Origin: JAFMPW01 sp040830565
GTDB taxonomy: Bacteria; Bacteroidota; Bacteroidia; Flavobacteriales; Flavobacteriaceae
Length of the DNA: 34,579 bases
NCBI GenBank assembly: GCA_040830565.1
Contig: JBFOMC010000200.1
Location: 1 to 34,579, forward strand
Direction of reading: 5' to 3'
Shown here: positions 1-7,326 of the stretch, in pieces
How positions within the stretch are numbered: the first letter of the stretch is position 1
How the letters are laid out: every line of letters starts with the position of its first letter
Made by a program: the position numbers and the translations under genes
Notes under the pieces: generated by a model
What the model saw: only the letters and a program-made list of their open reading frames with translations
Databases searched by the model: none
Told to the model about the DNA's origin: nothing

Positions 1-220
1 GAAACCTTCAATTTTGAGTAAAAATTTAATCTAATTTTGACTTGAAAAAAAATTGAATTTTGATATAAGAACTACACCAAATTGATCGTTTTAATAAGAA
101 AGTAGCTACCTCATTTCATCGAATATATGACAATATTGTTGTCTGATGCTAGCTATTTGGATAATTTCACCTAAAAAATTGGAGAAAATTCCCCCTTCAA
201 TACTTTAAAATTAACACATT
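1..220. other. AT-rich leader region upstream of first malectin gene
   Basis: No gene is visible in this stretch. It is very AT-rich and has three spaced copies of an ATTTTGA-like word near positions 11-17, 34-40 and 56-62. One of these, TAATTTTG at 32-39, matches the Bacteroidota -7 box TAnnTTTG, but it lies about 180 bases before the start codon, so it would imply a long 5' leader. It may simply be the 3' flank of a gene beyond the left edge. Confidence 0.4.
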
Positions 221-886
221 ATGAAAAGGACAAAATATTTTAAAATTCCCTTAATTTTCCTCATGTCAATCCTTGTATTGAGCTGTAGTTCAGACGATGT
301 TGAACCTGTTGGTGGCGATGGCACAGAGCAGCCTGATCCTGAACCGGAGCCAGATCCCGTTCCGGAATCTGAAGTACCTGTAGGACCTTCCATCCTTAAA
401 ATTAACAGTGGAGGTGATGAACTCACATTCGACAGTGATGTTTTTGAAGCAGATAAATATTTTGAAGGTAATGGAGAACCTTTCGTTAACGACCAGGTGA
501 CAGAAATTGACGGTACCGAAAGGGATGAACTTTACTTCTCCGAAAGAATTTCTGTGGCAAATAAAGGTTCTTTCAGTTATAACATCCCTGTTACTAACGG
601 CACCTACACGGTTAAGCTCTATTTTGCCGAAATATATTGGGGTGCCCCAAATCCTGAAAATGCCGCTGGTGAAGAAGGTAAAAGGATTTTTGATGTAGAT
701 ATTGAAGGAGAAAATAAAATAAATAATATCGATCTATTTAAGGAAGTTGGTGCTACTACGGCCGTTTCAAGAATGTACGATGTGGAGGTTACGGATGGTA
801 ATATTACCATAGTCTTTGAAGCCAGTCAGGACAGACCGAAGCTCTCTGCCCTTGAGATTTTTGGCAATGGAGAGATCGTTGACTAA
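221..886 (+). CDS. Malectin-domain lipoprotein (paralogue 1)
   Basis: This 221-residue protein begins with a lipoprotein signal peptide whose lipidated Cys is about residue 22. The Cys is followed by Ser-Ser-Asp-Asp, resembling the acidic export signal that sends Bacteroidota lipoproteins to the outer leaflet. A Pro/Glu-rich linker (about 35-55) leads to one malectin-like beta-sandwich (about 57-216). Recognisable malectin features are a Ser-Glu-Arg strand, the NGTY-V-LYFAE strand, an F-DV-EG motif and a C-terminal DRPKLSALEI strand. Malectin domains bind carbohydrates, classically glucose disaccharides in eukaryotes, and no catalytic residues are expected. A strong terminator follows, so it looks monocistronic. 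The role as a surface glycan binder is inferred; the domain call is firm. Confidence 0.85.
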   Translation: MKRTKYFKIPLIFLMSILVLSCSSDDVEPVGGDGTEQPDPEPEPDPVPESEVPVGPSILKINSGGDELTFDSDVFEADKYFEGNGEPFVNDQVTEIDGTERDELYFSERISVANKGSFSYNIPVTNGTYTVKLYFAEIYWGAPNPENAAGEEGKRIFDVDIEGENKINNIDLFKEVGATTAVSRMYDVEVTDGNITIVFEASQDRPKLSALEIFGNGEIVD

Positions 887-927
887 AAGAGCTCAATTCC
901 AAACAATAGAACGTTTTAAATGTCCAG

Positions 928-958
928 GTCCCATCCTTCTTCAGGATGGGACTTTTTT
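928..958 (+). terminator. Rho-independent terminator after malectin gene 1
   Basis: A perfect 9-bp stem (928-936 pairing with 944-952) encloses a 7-nt loop and is followed immediately by six T residues. It sits 42 bases after the stop codon of the first malectin gene and isolates it from its paralogue downstream. Confidence 0.9.
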
Positions 959-1007
959 GTAAGAAGCTATCGCCCAATTAAATATACCTAAACAAGTAGT
1001 TTTTTAG

Positions 1008-1015
1008 TAATTTTG
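1008..1015 (+). promoter_or_regulatory. Candidate -7 box for malectin gene 2
   Basis: TAATTTTG matches the Bacteroidota sigma-A -7 consensus TAnnTTTG at all defined positions and lies 44 bases before the start codon, downstream of the preceding terminator. I do not see a convincing -33 TTG at the usual distance, so this rests on the -7 box and its position only. Confidence 0.4.
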
Positions 1016-1059
1016 GGACGTTAATTAAAAGTACCCCTGAGAAGACTCAAAAAACACCT

Positions 1060-1740
1060 ATGAAAACTATCTTAGCCCCCAAAATCTATATCTGCTTGAT
1101 ATCCTTCATTTTCTGCTTTTTCCAAATGGCATGTTCAGATTCCAATCTCGAACCTATAGTAGTAGACCCTGATACAGAAGACCCTATGGAGGATCCGGCG
1201 GATGATGATGCTATGGACGATCCTGAAATTAGCGATAATCCGGTACTCCGAATTAATTGTGGCGGAGAAGAAGTAAGTTACGGGGATATTGTATTTACGG
1301 TTGATGACTTTTTCACCGGTGATACAGAAGGTTTCGATAACCTAGAAATTCCGGATATTCTCGAGACCGAAATGGACAGCATTTATGTCACAGAACGTAT
1401 CTCTTCGGCAGCCCTTGGAAATTTTGAATATAAGATCCCAATAACCAATGGCACTTACAAGTTAAGGTTACATTTTGCCGAAATTTTTTGGGGAGCTCCA
1501 GGTGGCGATGCCGGTAGCTCTGATAGCCGGGTTTTTGATGTTGATGTGGAAGGGGAAGTTGTCTTAAACGATTTTGATATTTTTGCCAAGGTAGGAGCCG
1601 TTACCGCAACTGTTGAAGAATTTGTCGTTATGGTGGAGGATCAGGAACTTAATATAAAATTTACCGCTAGTACGGATCGGCCCAAGATATCGGCTATAGA
1701 AGTATTGGGAGACGGACAAATACTTACAACCGGCGGCTAG
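1060..1740 (+). CDS. Malectin-domain lipoprotein (paralogue 2)
   Basis: This 226-residue protein is a clear paralogue of the one encoded at 221-886. It has a signal peptide with a likely lipidated Cys at residue 25, an Asp/Glu-rich acidic linker (about 30-55) and a malectin-like domain (about 62-219). The core strands are conserved: TERIS, NGTYKLRLHFAE, a VFDVDVEG strand and the closing DRPKISAIEV strand. The linker differs completely from the first copy (Asp-rich instead of Pro/Glu-rich), which suggests it is a tether under little sequence constraint. The terminator between the copies implies separate transcription. A role in binding a sugar at the cell surface is inferred from the family. 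Confidence 0.85.
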   Translation: MKTILAPKIYICLISFIFCFFQMACSDSNLEPIVVDPDTEDPMEDPADDDAMDDPEISDNPVLRINCGGEEVSYGDIVFTVDDFFTGDTEGFDNLEIPDILETEMDSIYVTERISSAALGNFEYKIPITNGTYKLRLHFAEIFWGAPGGDAGSSDSRVFDVDVEGEVVLNDFDIFAKVGAVTATVEEFVVMVEDQELNIKFTASTDRPKISAIEVLGDGQILTTGG

Positions 1741-1752
1741 CCAAAATCTTAA

Positions 1753-1776
1753 TACAGTTTTAAGTTTAAAACTGTA
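1753..1776. repeat. 24-nt near-perfect inverted repeat upstream of msrA
   Basis: An 11-bp dyad with a 2-nt centre (1753-1763 pairs with 1766-1776) lies 12 bases after the malectin stop codon and 34 bases before the msrA ATG. It is AT-rich and no T-run follows it, so it is a weak terminator candidate. It could equally be an operator site or a hairpin protecting the upstream mRNA 3' end. Confidence 0.6.
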
Positions 1777-1810
1777 AGTATTTGCACTTCCCGACAACTA
1801 AACTGCAAAA

Positions 1811-2488
1811 ATGAACAGTATGAAGGTTACTTATATAATTATCGCACTTTTTTTAACGGGGGCTTGCCAGTTAACTCCAAAGACCCAGAAAGCTGAAAAT
1901 AAAGAAGTTGCGGAGTTGGTAAAGTTGAGCAATCAGGAATTGCAGCAATACGAAAAGGCTTACTTTGCCAGTGGTTGTTTTTGGTGCGTTGAAGCCATTT
2001 TTGAAAGCGTAAGAGGGGTAAAAGAAGTCATTTCAGGCTATTCTGGTGGAACCGAAGAAAATCCAACTTATGAACAGGTAGGCTATGGGAAGACTTCTCA
2101 TGCAGAGGCGGTTGAGGTATACTATGACCCTAAAGAGATTTCGTTCTTTGAACTTGTGCAGGTCTTTTTCGGCTCTCATGATCCCACTAGTTTAAATAGA
2201 CAGGGACCAGACAGGGGTACTCAATACAGGTCTATTGCCTTTTATCAGAATGAAGAAGAAAAAAAGATCATAGAAAAATATATGGCAGCCCTGGAAGAAG
2301 CTAAAGTATATGGGAAACCCATTGTAACTGAAGTTACGGAATTCTCGATTTTTTATGATGCTGAAGACTACCATCAGGACTACGAGAAGAAGCATCCAAA
2401 CAATTCCTATATCAGGAATGTTTCCATTCCAAGGTTGAATAGGTTTAAAAGCAACTTTCAGGAATACTTAAAAGAGAAGGCCCATTAG
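1811..2488 (+). CDS. msrA: Peptide methionine sulfoxide reductase MsrA, lipoprotein form
   Basis: MsrA reduces methionine-S-sulfoxide in proteins. The catalytic GCFWC motif is at residues 55-59 with Cys56 as nucleophile, followed by the family stretches SGYSGG, a SHAEAVEVYYDP strand, and the FFGSHDPTSLNRQGPDRGTQYRS block. The usual cytosolic enzyme is preceded here by a signal peptide with a lipobox-like LTGAC (Cys19), so this form should sit in the periplasm or outer membrane. The mature protein has no Cys after Cys59, so a distal resolving cysteine is absent and recycling must use Cys59 or an external thiol partner. An alternative ATG four codons in (1820) cannot be excluded. It is probably a single-gene unit, ended by the terminator at 2512-2539. 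Confidence 0.95.
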   Translation: MNSMKVTYIIIALFLTGACQLTPKTQKAENKEVAELVKLSNQELQQYEKAYFASGCFWCVEAIFESVRGVKEVISGYSGGTEENPTYEQVGYGKTSHAEAVEVYYDPKEISFFELVQVFFGSHDPTSLNRQGPDRGTQYRSIAFYQNEEEKKIIEKYMAALEEAKVYGKPIVTEVTEFSIFYDAEDYHQDYEKKHPNNSYIRNVSIPRLNRFKSNFQEYLKEKAH

Positions 2489-2511
2489 TTGTAAAATCAC
2501 AAAATTACTTT

Positions 2512-2539
2512 AAAGCGACTTTTTTAGGTCGCTTTTTTT
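2512..2539 (+). terminator. Rho-independent terminator after msrA
   Basis: An 8-bp stem (2512-2519 pairing with 2528-2535) with a T-rich 8-nt loop runs directly into a poly-T tract. It lies 24 bases after the msrA stop codon. Confidence 0.85.
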
Positions 2540-2558
2540 ATTTGTCCGCATTACCTTT

Positions 2559-2566
2559 TATCTTTA
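2559..2566 (+). promoter_or_regulatory. Candidate -7 box for the DUF1080/oxidoreductase operon
   Basis: TATCTTTA matches TAnnTTTG at five of its six defined positions and lies 31 bases before the start codon of the DUF1080 gene, just past the msrA terminator. A TTTG at 2541-2544 is present but closer than the usual -33 spacing, so the call is tentative. Confidence 0.35.
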
Positions 2567-2596
2567 GTGACCTTATGAATACAAAATATCAGTTCT

Positions 2597-3985
2597 ATGA
2601 ACATTACTGCTTTGAATAAGGTTGTTAAGGTTATTCCTCTGTTATCTTTTTGCTTTCTAGTAGGCTGTCAGTCGGGCAAAACGGACTTGACTCCCTGGGT
2701 GTCAATTTTTAATGGTAAAGATCTCAACGGATGGACCCAAAAAGGCGGAGTTGCCAAGTACACTGTTAGAGATAATGCCATTGTCGGAAGTACCGTTCAC
2801 AATACTCCAAACTCCTTTCTCACCTCTGATCAAATGTACGGAGACTTTATCCTGGAACTGGAGTATCTGGTAGATTCTACTATGAATTCGGGTATACAAA
2901 TTAGAAGCAATAGTCTTCCCTATTATATGGACGGGAGAGTACATGGGTATCAAATTGAAATAGATCCGTCAGACCGGGCATGGAGCGCGGGAATTTATGA
3001 TGAGGCCAGACGAGGATGGCTCAATCCGCTTGAAGAAAACCCACAGGCTCAGAAGGCTTTTAAGCAAAACGAGTGGAATCATTACAGAATAGAGGCAATT
3101 GGAGATACCCTGAAAACCTGGATCAACGAAGTTCCTGCGGCCCATCTGATCGATGATAAAACAGCTTCTGGCTTTATTGGCCTTCAAGTTCACAGCATAG
3201 GAAAAGACAAAACCGAAGGAACAGAAATTCAATGGAGAAATATAAGAATCCTGACAGATAGTCTTGCAAAATATAGCAGAGCTACTCCTTTGGCACCCAT
3301 ACGCACCAAAAACAAACTCACAATTGATGAGAAAAAAAACGGTTGGAAATTACTTTGGGATGGGGAGACCACCACAGGCTGGCGAGGAGCCAGATTGGAT
3401 AGTTTTCCGGAAAACGGTTGGGAAATAGAAAACGGAGTACTTACCGTCCTGGCTTCTGGAGGAGGAGAAGCAGCTGCCGGGGGAGATGTTGTTACCGAAG
3501 ATTTATATGGAAATTTCGAACTCCAGGTCGACTTTAAAATAACCGAGGGTGCCAACAGCGGTATTAAATACTTTGTAAATACAGACCTCAACAAAGGTCC
3601 GGGGTCTTCAATTGGGTTAGAATACCAAATCTTAGATGATGCTAAACACCCCGATGCCAAGCTCGGGAATCACGAGGGTAGTAGAACTGTCGCTTCTCTT
3701 TACGATTTGATCATGGCAAATCCGAGCAAACCGGTAAATCCTATTGGAACTTGGAACCATGCGCGTATCATCTCAGATGAGAATCACGTGGAACATTGGC
3801 TCAACGGCATGAAGGTTTTGGAGTACGAAAGAAAGAGCGACGATTATAGAAAACTAGTAAAGGAGAGTAAGTATGTAAAATGGCCCAATTTCGGGGAAGC
3901 AGACAAAGGCCATATTTTGCTTCAGGATCATGGAGATAGGGTAAGTTTTAGAAATGTCAAAATAAAATCGAATGACGCACACTAG
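2597..3985 (+). CDS. Double DUF1080 (3-keto-disaccharide hydrolase family) lipoprotein
   Basis: This 462-residue lipoprotein has a canonical lipobox LVGC (Cys24). It contains two DUF1080 concanavalin-like domains, about residues 33-220 and 247-458. Each opens with the family signature: F-NGKDLNGW in the first, LWDGETTTGW in the second. Each also has an NSGI-(Q/K) strand and a closing W-N-(I/A)RI region. DUF1080 is annotated as 3-keto-disaccharide hydrolase, and members act on glycosides oxidised at C3 of the non-reducing sugar. Domain 2 carries the usual HWLNG and KGHILLQDHG motifs. The gene heads a co-directional run with two exported Gfo/Idh/MocA oxidoreductases, which is the expected partner type. 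Substrate is unknown; single-domain versions are commoner. Confidence 0.85.
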   Translation: MNITALNKVVKVIPLLSFCFLVGCQSGKTDLTPWVSIFNGKDLNGWTQKGGVAKYTVRDNAIVGSTVHNTPNSFLTSDQMYGDFILELEYLVDSTMNSGIQIRSNSLPYYMDGRVHGYQIEIDPSDRAWSAGIYDEARRGWLNPLEENPQAQKAFKQNEWNHYRIEAIGDTLKTWINEVPAAHLIDDKTASGFIGLQVHSIGKDKTEGTEIQWRNIRILTDSLAKYSRATPLAPIRTKNKLTIDEKKNGWKLLWDGETTTGWRGARLDSFPENGWEIENGVLTVLASGGGEAAAGGDVVTEDLYGNFELQVDFKITEGANSGIKYFVNTDLNKGPGSSIGLEYQILDDAKHPDAKLGNHEGSRTVASLYDLIMANPSKPVNPIGTWNHARIISDENHVEHWLNGMKVLEYERKSDDYRKLVKESKYVKWPNFGEADKGHILLQDHGDRVSFRNVKIKSNDAH

Positions 3986-4041
3986 GGGATATATGGAAAA
4001 GAAAGTACCCTGGCTCAACTGACAACCAAATTTATGACAAT

Positions 4042-5370
4042 ATGAACAGCAGAAGAATTTTTATTAAAAAGACGGCCCTGGGAAGTACCGCACTAACTCT
4101 TGGAGGATTAACCACTCCGGGCTTAGTACATTCAAAGGTTTTGGGAGCCAATGACCACATTAACGCCGCAGTTATAGGAGTCAGAAGTAGAGCCAAAGCC
4201 CATGTCAAGGCCATCCATATGGATCCGAATGCCAAAATTCTGTACAACTGCGATGTAGACGACAGCATTATTGACGAACATAACGGTTGGTGTAAAAAGA
4301 ACATTGGATATGTTCCCAAAGTGGAAAAAGATTTCAGAAAAATTCTTGAGGATAAAGATGTAGATGCTGTTTTTATTGCCACTCCGGAACACTGGCACGC
4401 CCCAATGGCCATCATGGCACTTCAGGCCGGGAAACACATATATGTGGAAAAACCATGTAGTCATAATCCACATGAAAATGAGCTCTTAGTGGCTGCCCAG
4501 AAAAAATATGGAAAAAAAGTACAAATGGGCAATCAGCAGCGCTCTGCAAAGACCTCTATTTTGGCAGTAAAGGAGATTGGAGAAGGCATTATCGGTGATG
4601 TATACAAAGGGGAGGCCTATTATTCCAACAATAGAGGATCTATTGGTAAGGGAAAAAGAATTCCTGTACCCCCAAGCCTGGATTGGGAATTGTGGCAGGG
4701 CCCGGCTCCGAGAGAGGACTATAGAGATAACGTGCATCCATACAATTGGCATTGGTTCCGTAGTTGGGGCACAGGAGAAGTGCACAACAACGGCACACAT
4801 GAGATAGACATTTGTCGGTGGGCTCTTGGGGTGGATCTTCCTGAGTCTGTTACTTCTTTCGGAGGTAGATATACCTATGATGATGATTGGGAGTTTGTAG
4901 ATAACCAACAACTCACCTATAGCTTCTCGGGAGATAAGTTTATTACCTGGACAGGCCATAGTCGTGGTTTGATGAAACCAAAACGCCCCGGTAGAGGAGC
5001 AACCATATATGGTAGCAAAGGCTCCATAATGCTAAGTAGAAACTTCTATCAGCTCTATGGATTGGATGGCAAATTGATTAAGGAGGTAAAAGAAGCCTCT
5101 GAAAGTGCCACAACAAATACCAGAGGTGAGGGCAATCTTGATCTTGACCATATCGGTAACTTTTTCGATGCCATTAGAAAAGATACCCCTCAGAACGCAC
5201 CTATTGAAGATGCTGCAATTTCCACAATGCTTTGCCATCTGGGAAATATGGCCCAGGATGCCGGGGAAACCCTTAAAATTGATCCCTCAACAGGACGAGT
5301 ATTAAACAATGATGCCGCTATGGCTAATTGGAAAAGAGAATACGCAACGGGCTGGGAACCAAAATTATAA
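4042..5370 (+). CDS. Tat-exported Gfo/Idh/MocA-family oxidoreductase (442 aa)
   Basis: The N-terminus carries a twin-arginine signal (SRRIFIKK at residues 3-10, then a mild hydrophobic stretch), so the enzyme should be exported folded with its nicotinamide cofactor bound. A Rossmann fold follows. The nucleotide loop at 46-51 reads G-V-R-S-R-A, with Arg in the middle Gly position. The EKP motif is at 136-138 (Lys137 is the conserved catalytic or cofactor-contacting residue) and a C-terminal GFO_IDH_MocA-type domain contains NNGTHEIDICRWALG. Family members oxidise or reduce sugars and cyclitols. With the DUF1080 gene 56 bases upstream and a second oxidoreductase 12 bases downstream, a role in making or reducing a 3-keto-sugar in the periplasm is inferred. 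Confidence 0.87.
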   Translation: MNSRRIFIKKTALGSTALTLGGLTTPGLVHSKVLGANDHINAAVIGVRSRAKAHVKAIHMDPNAKILYNCDVDDSIIDEHNGWCKKNIGYVPKVEKDFRKILEDKDVDAVFIATPEHWHAPMAIMALQAGKHIYVEKPCSHNPHENELLVAAQKKYGKKVQMGNQQRSAKTSILAVKEIGEGIIGDVYKGEAYYSNNRGSIGKGKRIPVPPSLDWELWQGPAPREDYRDNVHPYNWHWFRSWGTGEVHNNGTHEIDICRWALGVDLPESVTSFGGRYTYDDDWEFVDNQQLTYSFSGDKFITWTGHSRGLMKPKRPGRGATIYGSKGSIMLSRNFYQLYGLDGKLIKEVKEASESATTNTRGEGNLDLDHIGNFFDAIRKDTPQNAPIEDAAISTMLCHLGNMAQDAGETLKIDPSTGRVLNNDAAMANWKREYATGWEPKL

Positions 5371-5382
5371 GTAATTTTAAGT

Positions 5383-6564
5383 ATGGATAGGAGAGATTTT
5401 ATGATAAAAGGAGGTTTGGCTTCAGCGGCTCTCGGAACCTCGGCTTCTGTTTTCAGTATGTCTCGTTCTGCTAATACCACCATCAATATAGGTATAATTG
5501 GTACCGGAGACCGAGGGGGCGGACTTATTCCACGGATCAATGAAATTAACGGCCTTAAGGTTGTTGCCTGCTGTGATCTTATCCCCTTTAGGTTAGATGC
5601 GGCCATTGCCAAAACAGATGGAAAGGCAAAACGTTTCATCGATTATCGCAAGCTGTTAGAGGATAAGGATATTGATGCTGTACTTATAGCGACTCCGTTT
5701 AATACTCATGCGCAGATTGCCATGGATGCCCTGGAAGCCGATAAACACGTGTATTGTGAAAAAACAATGGCAAAGGGCCTGGAAAGTATTCAAAAACTGG
5801 TGAACAAGGTAAAGGGATCTAATAAGATATTCCAAACGGGTCATCAATATCATAGTTCCAGATTATATACCCATGCGGTGGATTTGATTAATAATGGGAA
5901 AATTGGAAAGATCACTTCTATTGATTGCACCTGGAATAGAAATGGGGATTGGAGACGTCCCGTTCCCAGCCCTGAATTGGAAAGGGCAATTAACTGGAGG
6001 ATGTATAGAGAGTTTTCCGGGGGATTGGTGGCTGAACTCTGTTCGCACCAGCTTGATGTAGTAAACTGGGTCCTCAAAGAAACCCCTAAAAAAGTAATGG
6101 GTAGTGGAGGCATTGATTATTGGAAAGACGGAAGAGAGACCTATGACAACGTACATCTTCTTTATACCTATCCTTCTGGGGTAAAGGCAAGTTTTACAAG
6201 TTTAACCAGTAACGCAATGGACGGATATAAGACCAAGATCATGGGAGACAAAGGCACCATTGTCCTCAGTTTTGCTAAAGCCTGGTTCTATCCGGAGGGA
6301 AAGTATAAGAAAGAGCTTGGGAATGTTGATGGCGTTTCAGGAGCCACGGTTAAATGGGAAGAAGGTAAAGGAATACCTATCAATGTGGAGCACGCAGATC
6401 CCAGCACCCAAGCGCTTATGGACTTTAAAAAGAGTGTTTTAGACAATACAATACCAGCATCCAATGTACTGACCGGGGCTAAGGCCGCGGTTTGCGTGCA
6501 AATGGGTCTTGACGCCATGTACAATGATAAAATTGTACGTTGGAACGAAGATTTAAATATTTAA
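5383..6564 (+). CDS. Tat-exported Gfo/Idh/MocA-family oxidoreductase (393 aa)
   Basis: This second oxidoreductase has a twin-arginine signal (DRRDFMIKG at residues 2-10). Its classical nucleotide loop is G-T-G-D-R-G (about 40-45), and the EKP motif appears as EKT (126-128). The C-terminal sheet domain includes GGLVAELCSHQLDVVNWVL, the usual position of the conserved catalytic-region Asp/His pair. Only 12 bases separate it from the previous oxidoreductase gene, so the two are almost certainly co-transcribed. They are clearly different subfamilies rather than recent duplicates. One enzyme may oxidise the glycoside and the other reduce the released keto-sugar; which does which cannot be told from the sequence. 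Confidence 0.87.
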   Translation: MDRRDFMIKGGLASAALGTSASVFSMSRSANTTINIGIIGTGDRGGGLIPRINEINGLKVVACCDLIPFRLDAAIAKTDGKAKRFIDYRKLLEDKDIDAVLIATPFNTHAQIAMDALEADKHVYCEKTMAKGLESIQKLVNKVKGSNKIFQTGHQYHSSRLYTHAVDLINNGKIGKITSIDCTWNRNGDWRRPVPSPELERAINWRMYREFSGGLVAELCSHQLDVVNWVLKETPKKVMGSGGIDYWKDGRETYDNVHLLYTYPSGVKASFTSLTSNAMDGYKTKIMGDKGTIVLSFAKAWFYPEGKYKKELGNVDGVSGATVKWEEGKGIPINVEHADPSTQALMDFKKSVLDNTIPASNVLTGAKAAVCVQMGLDAMYNDKIVRWNEDLNI

Positions 6565-6592
6565 AAACATAGTAACCCCAAACCTATGAACT

Positions 6593-7324
6593 ATGAAACG
6601 TGCAATAGCGCTAAGCTTTGTCATTGGTATGTTCTCATGCCATGAAGCGATCAAAAAAGAGGACCATCAGATCATTGAAGTATTAAAAGCGGAGAACCCT
6701 CCAACCCTAGACGGAAAGATCACCGAGAATTCATGGAACATGGCCCAATGGCATCCTCTTGATCAAAATTGGATCGGTAGTGCCTTCACTTTTGAGGATT
6801 TTAACGGGAGATACAAACTCTGTTGGGATGAAGAGGCCCTCTACCTCCTAGTTGAGATTACCGATGACATTCTGTACGACCGTCATAAAGATCCATTTAA
6901 GTTATGGTGGGATGACGATTGTGTGGAAGTCTTCGTAGACGAAGACAATTCCGGTGGCCTCCACCAATACAGTCATAATGCTTTTGCTTACCACATTGCC
7001 CTTGACGGGAACGTAGTAGATCTTGGGCCTGACAGAAAACCCCAGCTTTTTAACGATCATGCCAGATCGGCAAGACTAACCGAAGATAATACCAGTATCT
7101 GGGAAATTGCTATTAAACTATACGATGATACCTATATCGATAATGGAACTAACACTCCAAAAAAACTCGCAAAAAATAAAAAGATTGGATTTGCCCTGGC
7201 CTATTGCGATAACGATGGCAGTAAGGAACGTGAAAATTTCATTGGTTCGGTATTTATTCCCGGAGAAGATAAAAACCAAGGCTGGGTTAATGCGGACATT
7301 TTTGGGACTTTAATACTAAAATAA
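6593..7324 (+). CDS. CBM9-like sugar-binding domain protein
   Basis: This 243-residue protein has a short signal peptide ending in a possible but non-canonical lipobox (MFSC, Cys16). A CBM9-like beta-sandwich follows from about residue 30 to the end. It starts with the usual PPTLDGKI---W motif, continues through strands with aromatic residues (YKLCWDEEALYLLVEITDD), and has the acidic DDDCVEVFVDEDNSGG segment characteristic of the family. The domain binds carbohydrate and has no known catalytic residues. It lies 28 bases after the second oxidoreductase gene and ends that run, so it probably serves the same pathway as a binding component. Only 2 bases separate its stop from the convergent DUF4097-like gene. 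Confidence 0.8.
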   Translation: MKRAIALSFVIGMFSCHEAIKKEDHQIIEVLKAENPPTLDGKITENSWNMAQWHPLDQNWIGSAFTFEDFNGRYKLCWDEEALYLLVEITDDILYDRHKDPFKLWWDDDCVEVFVDEDNSGGLHQYSHNAFAYHIALDGNVVDLGPDRKPQLFNDHARSARLTEDNTSIWEIAIKLYDDTYIDNGTNTPKKLAKNKKIGFALAYCDNDGSKERENFIGSVFIPGEDKNQGWVNADIFGTLILK

Positions 7325-7326
7325 GG

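Noticed and set aside
211..426. Minus-strand Gly/Ser-rich open frame opposite the first malectin gene
   Set aside because: Its Gly-Ser repeat is only the complement of the Pro/Glu linker codons of the real gene.
3229..3660. 143-residue minus-strand open frame within the DUF1080 gene
   Set aside because: It lies wholly opposite a well-supported domain-bearing gene, shows no family motif and has no own upstream signals.
4486..4959. 157-residue minus-strand open frame within the first oxidoreductase gene
   Set aside because: Shadow of a recognisable Gfo/Idh/MocA enzyme; no domain or signal of its own.
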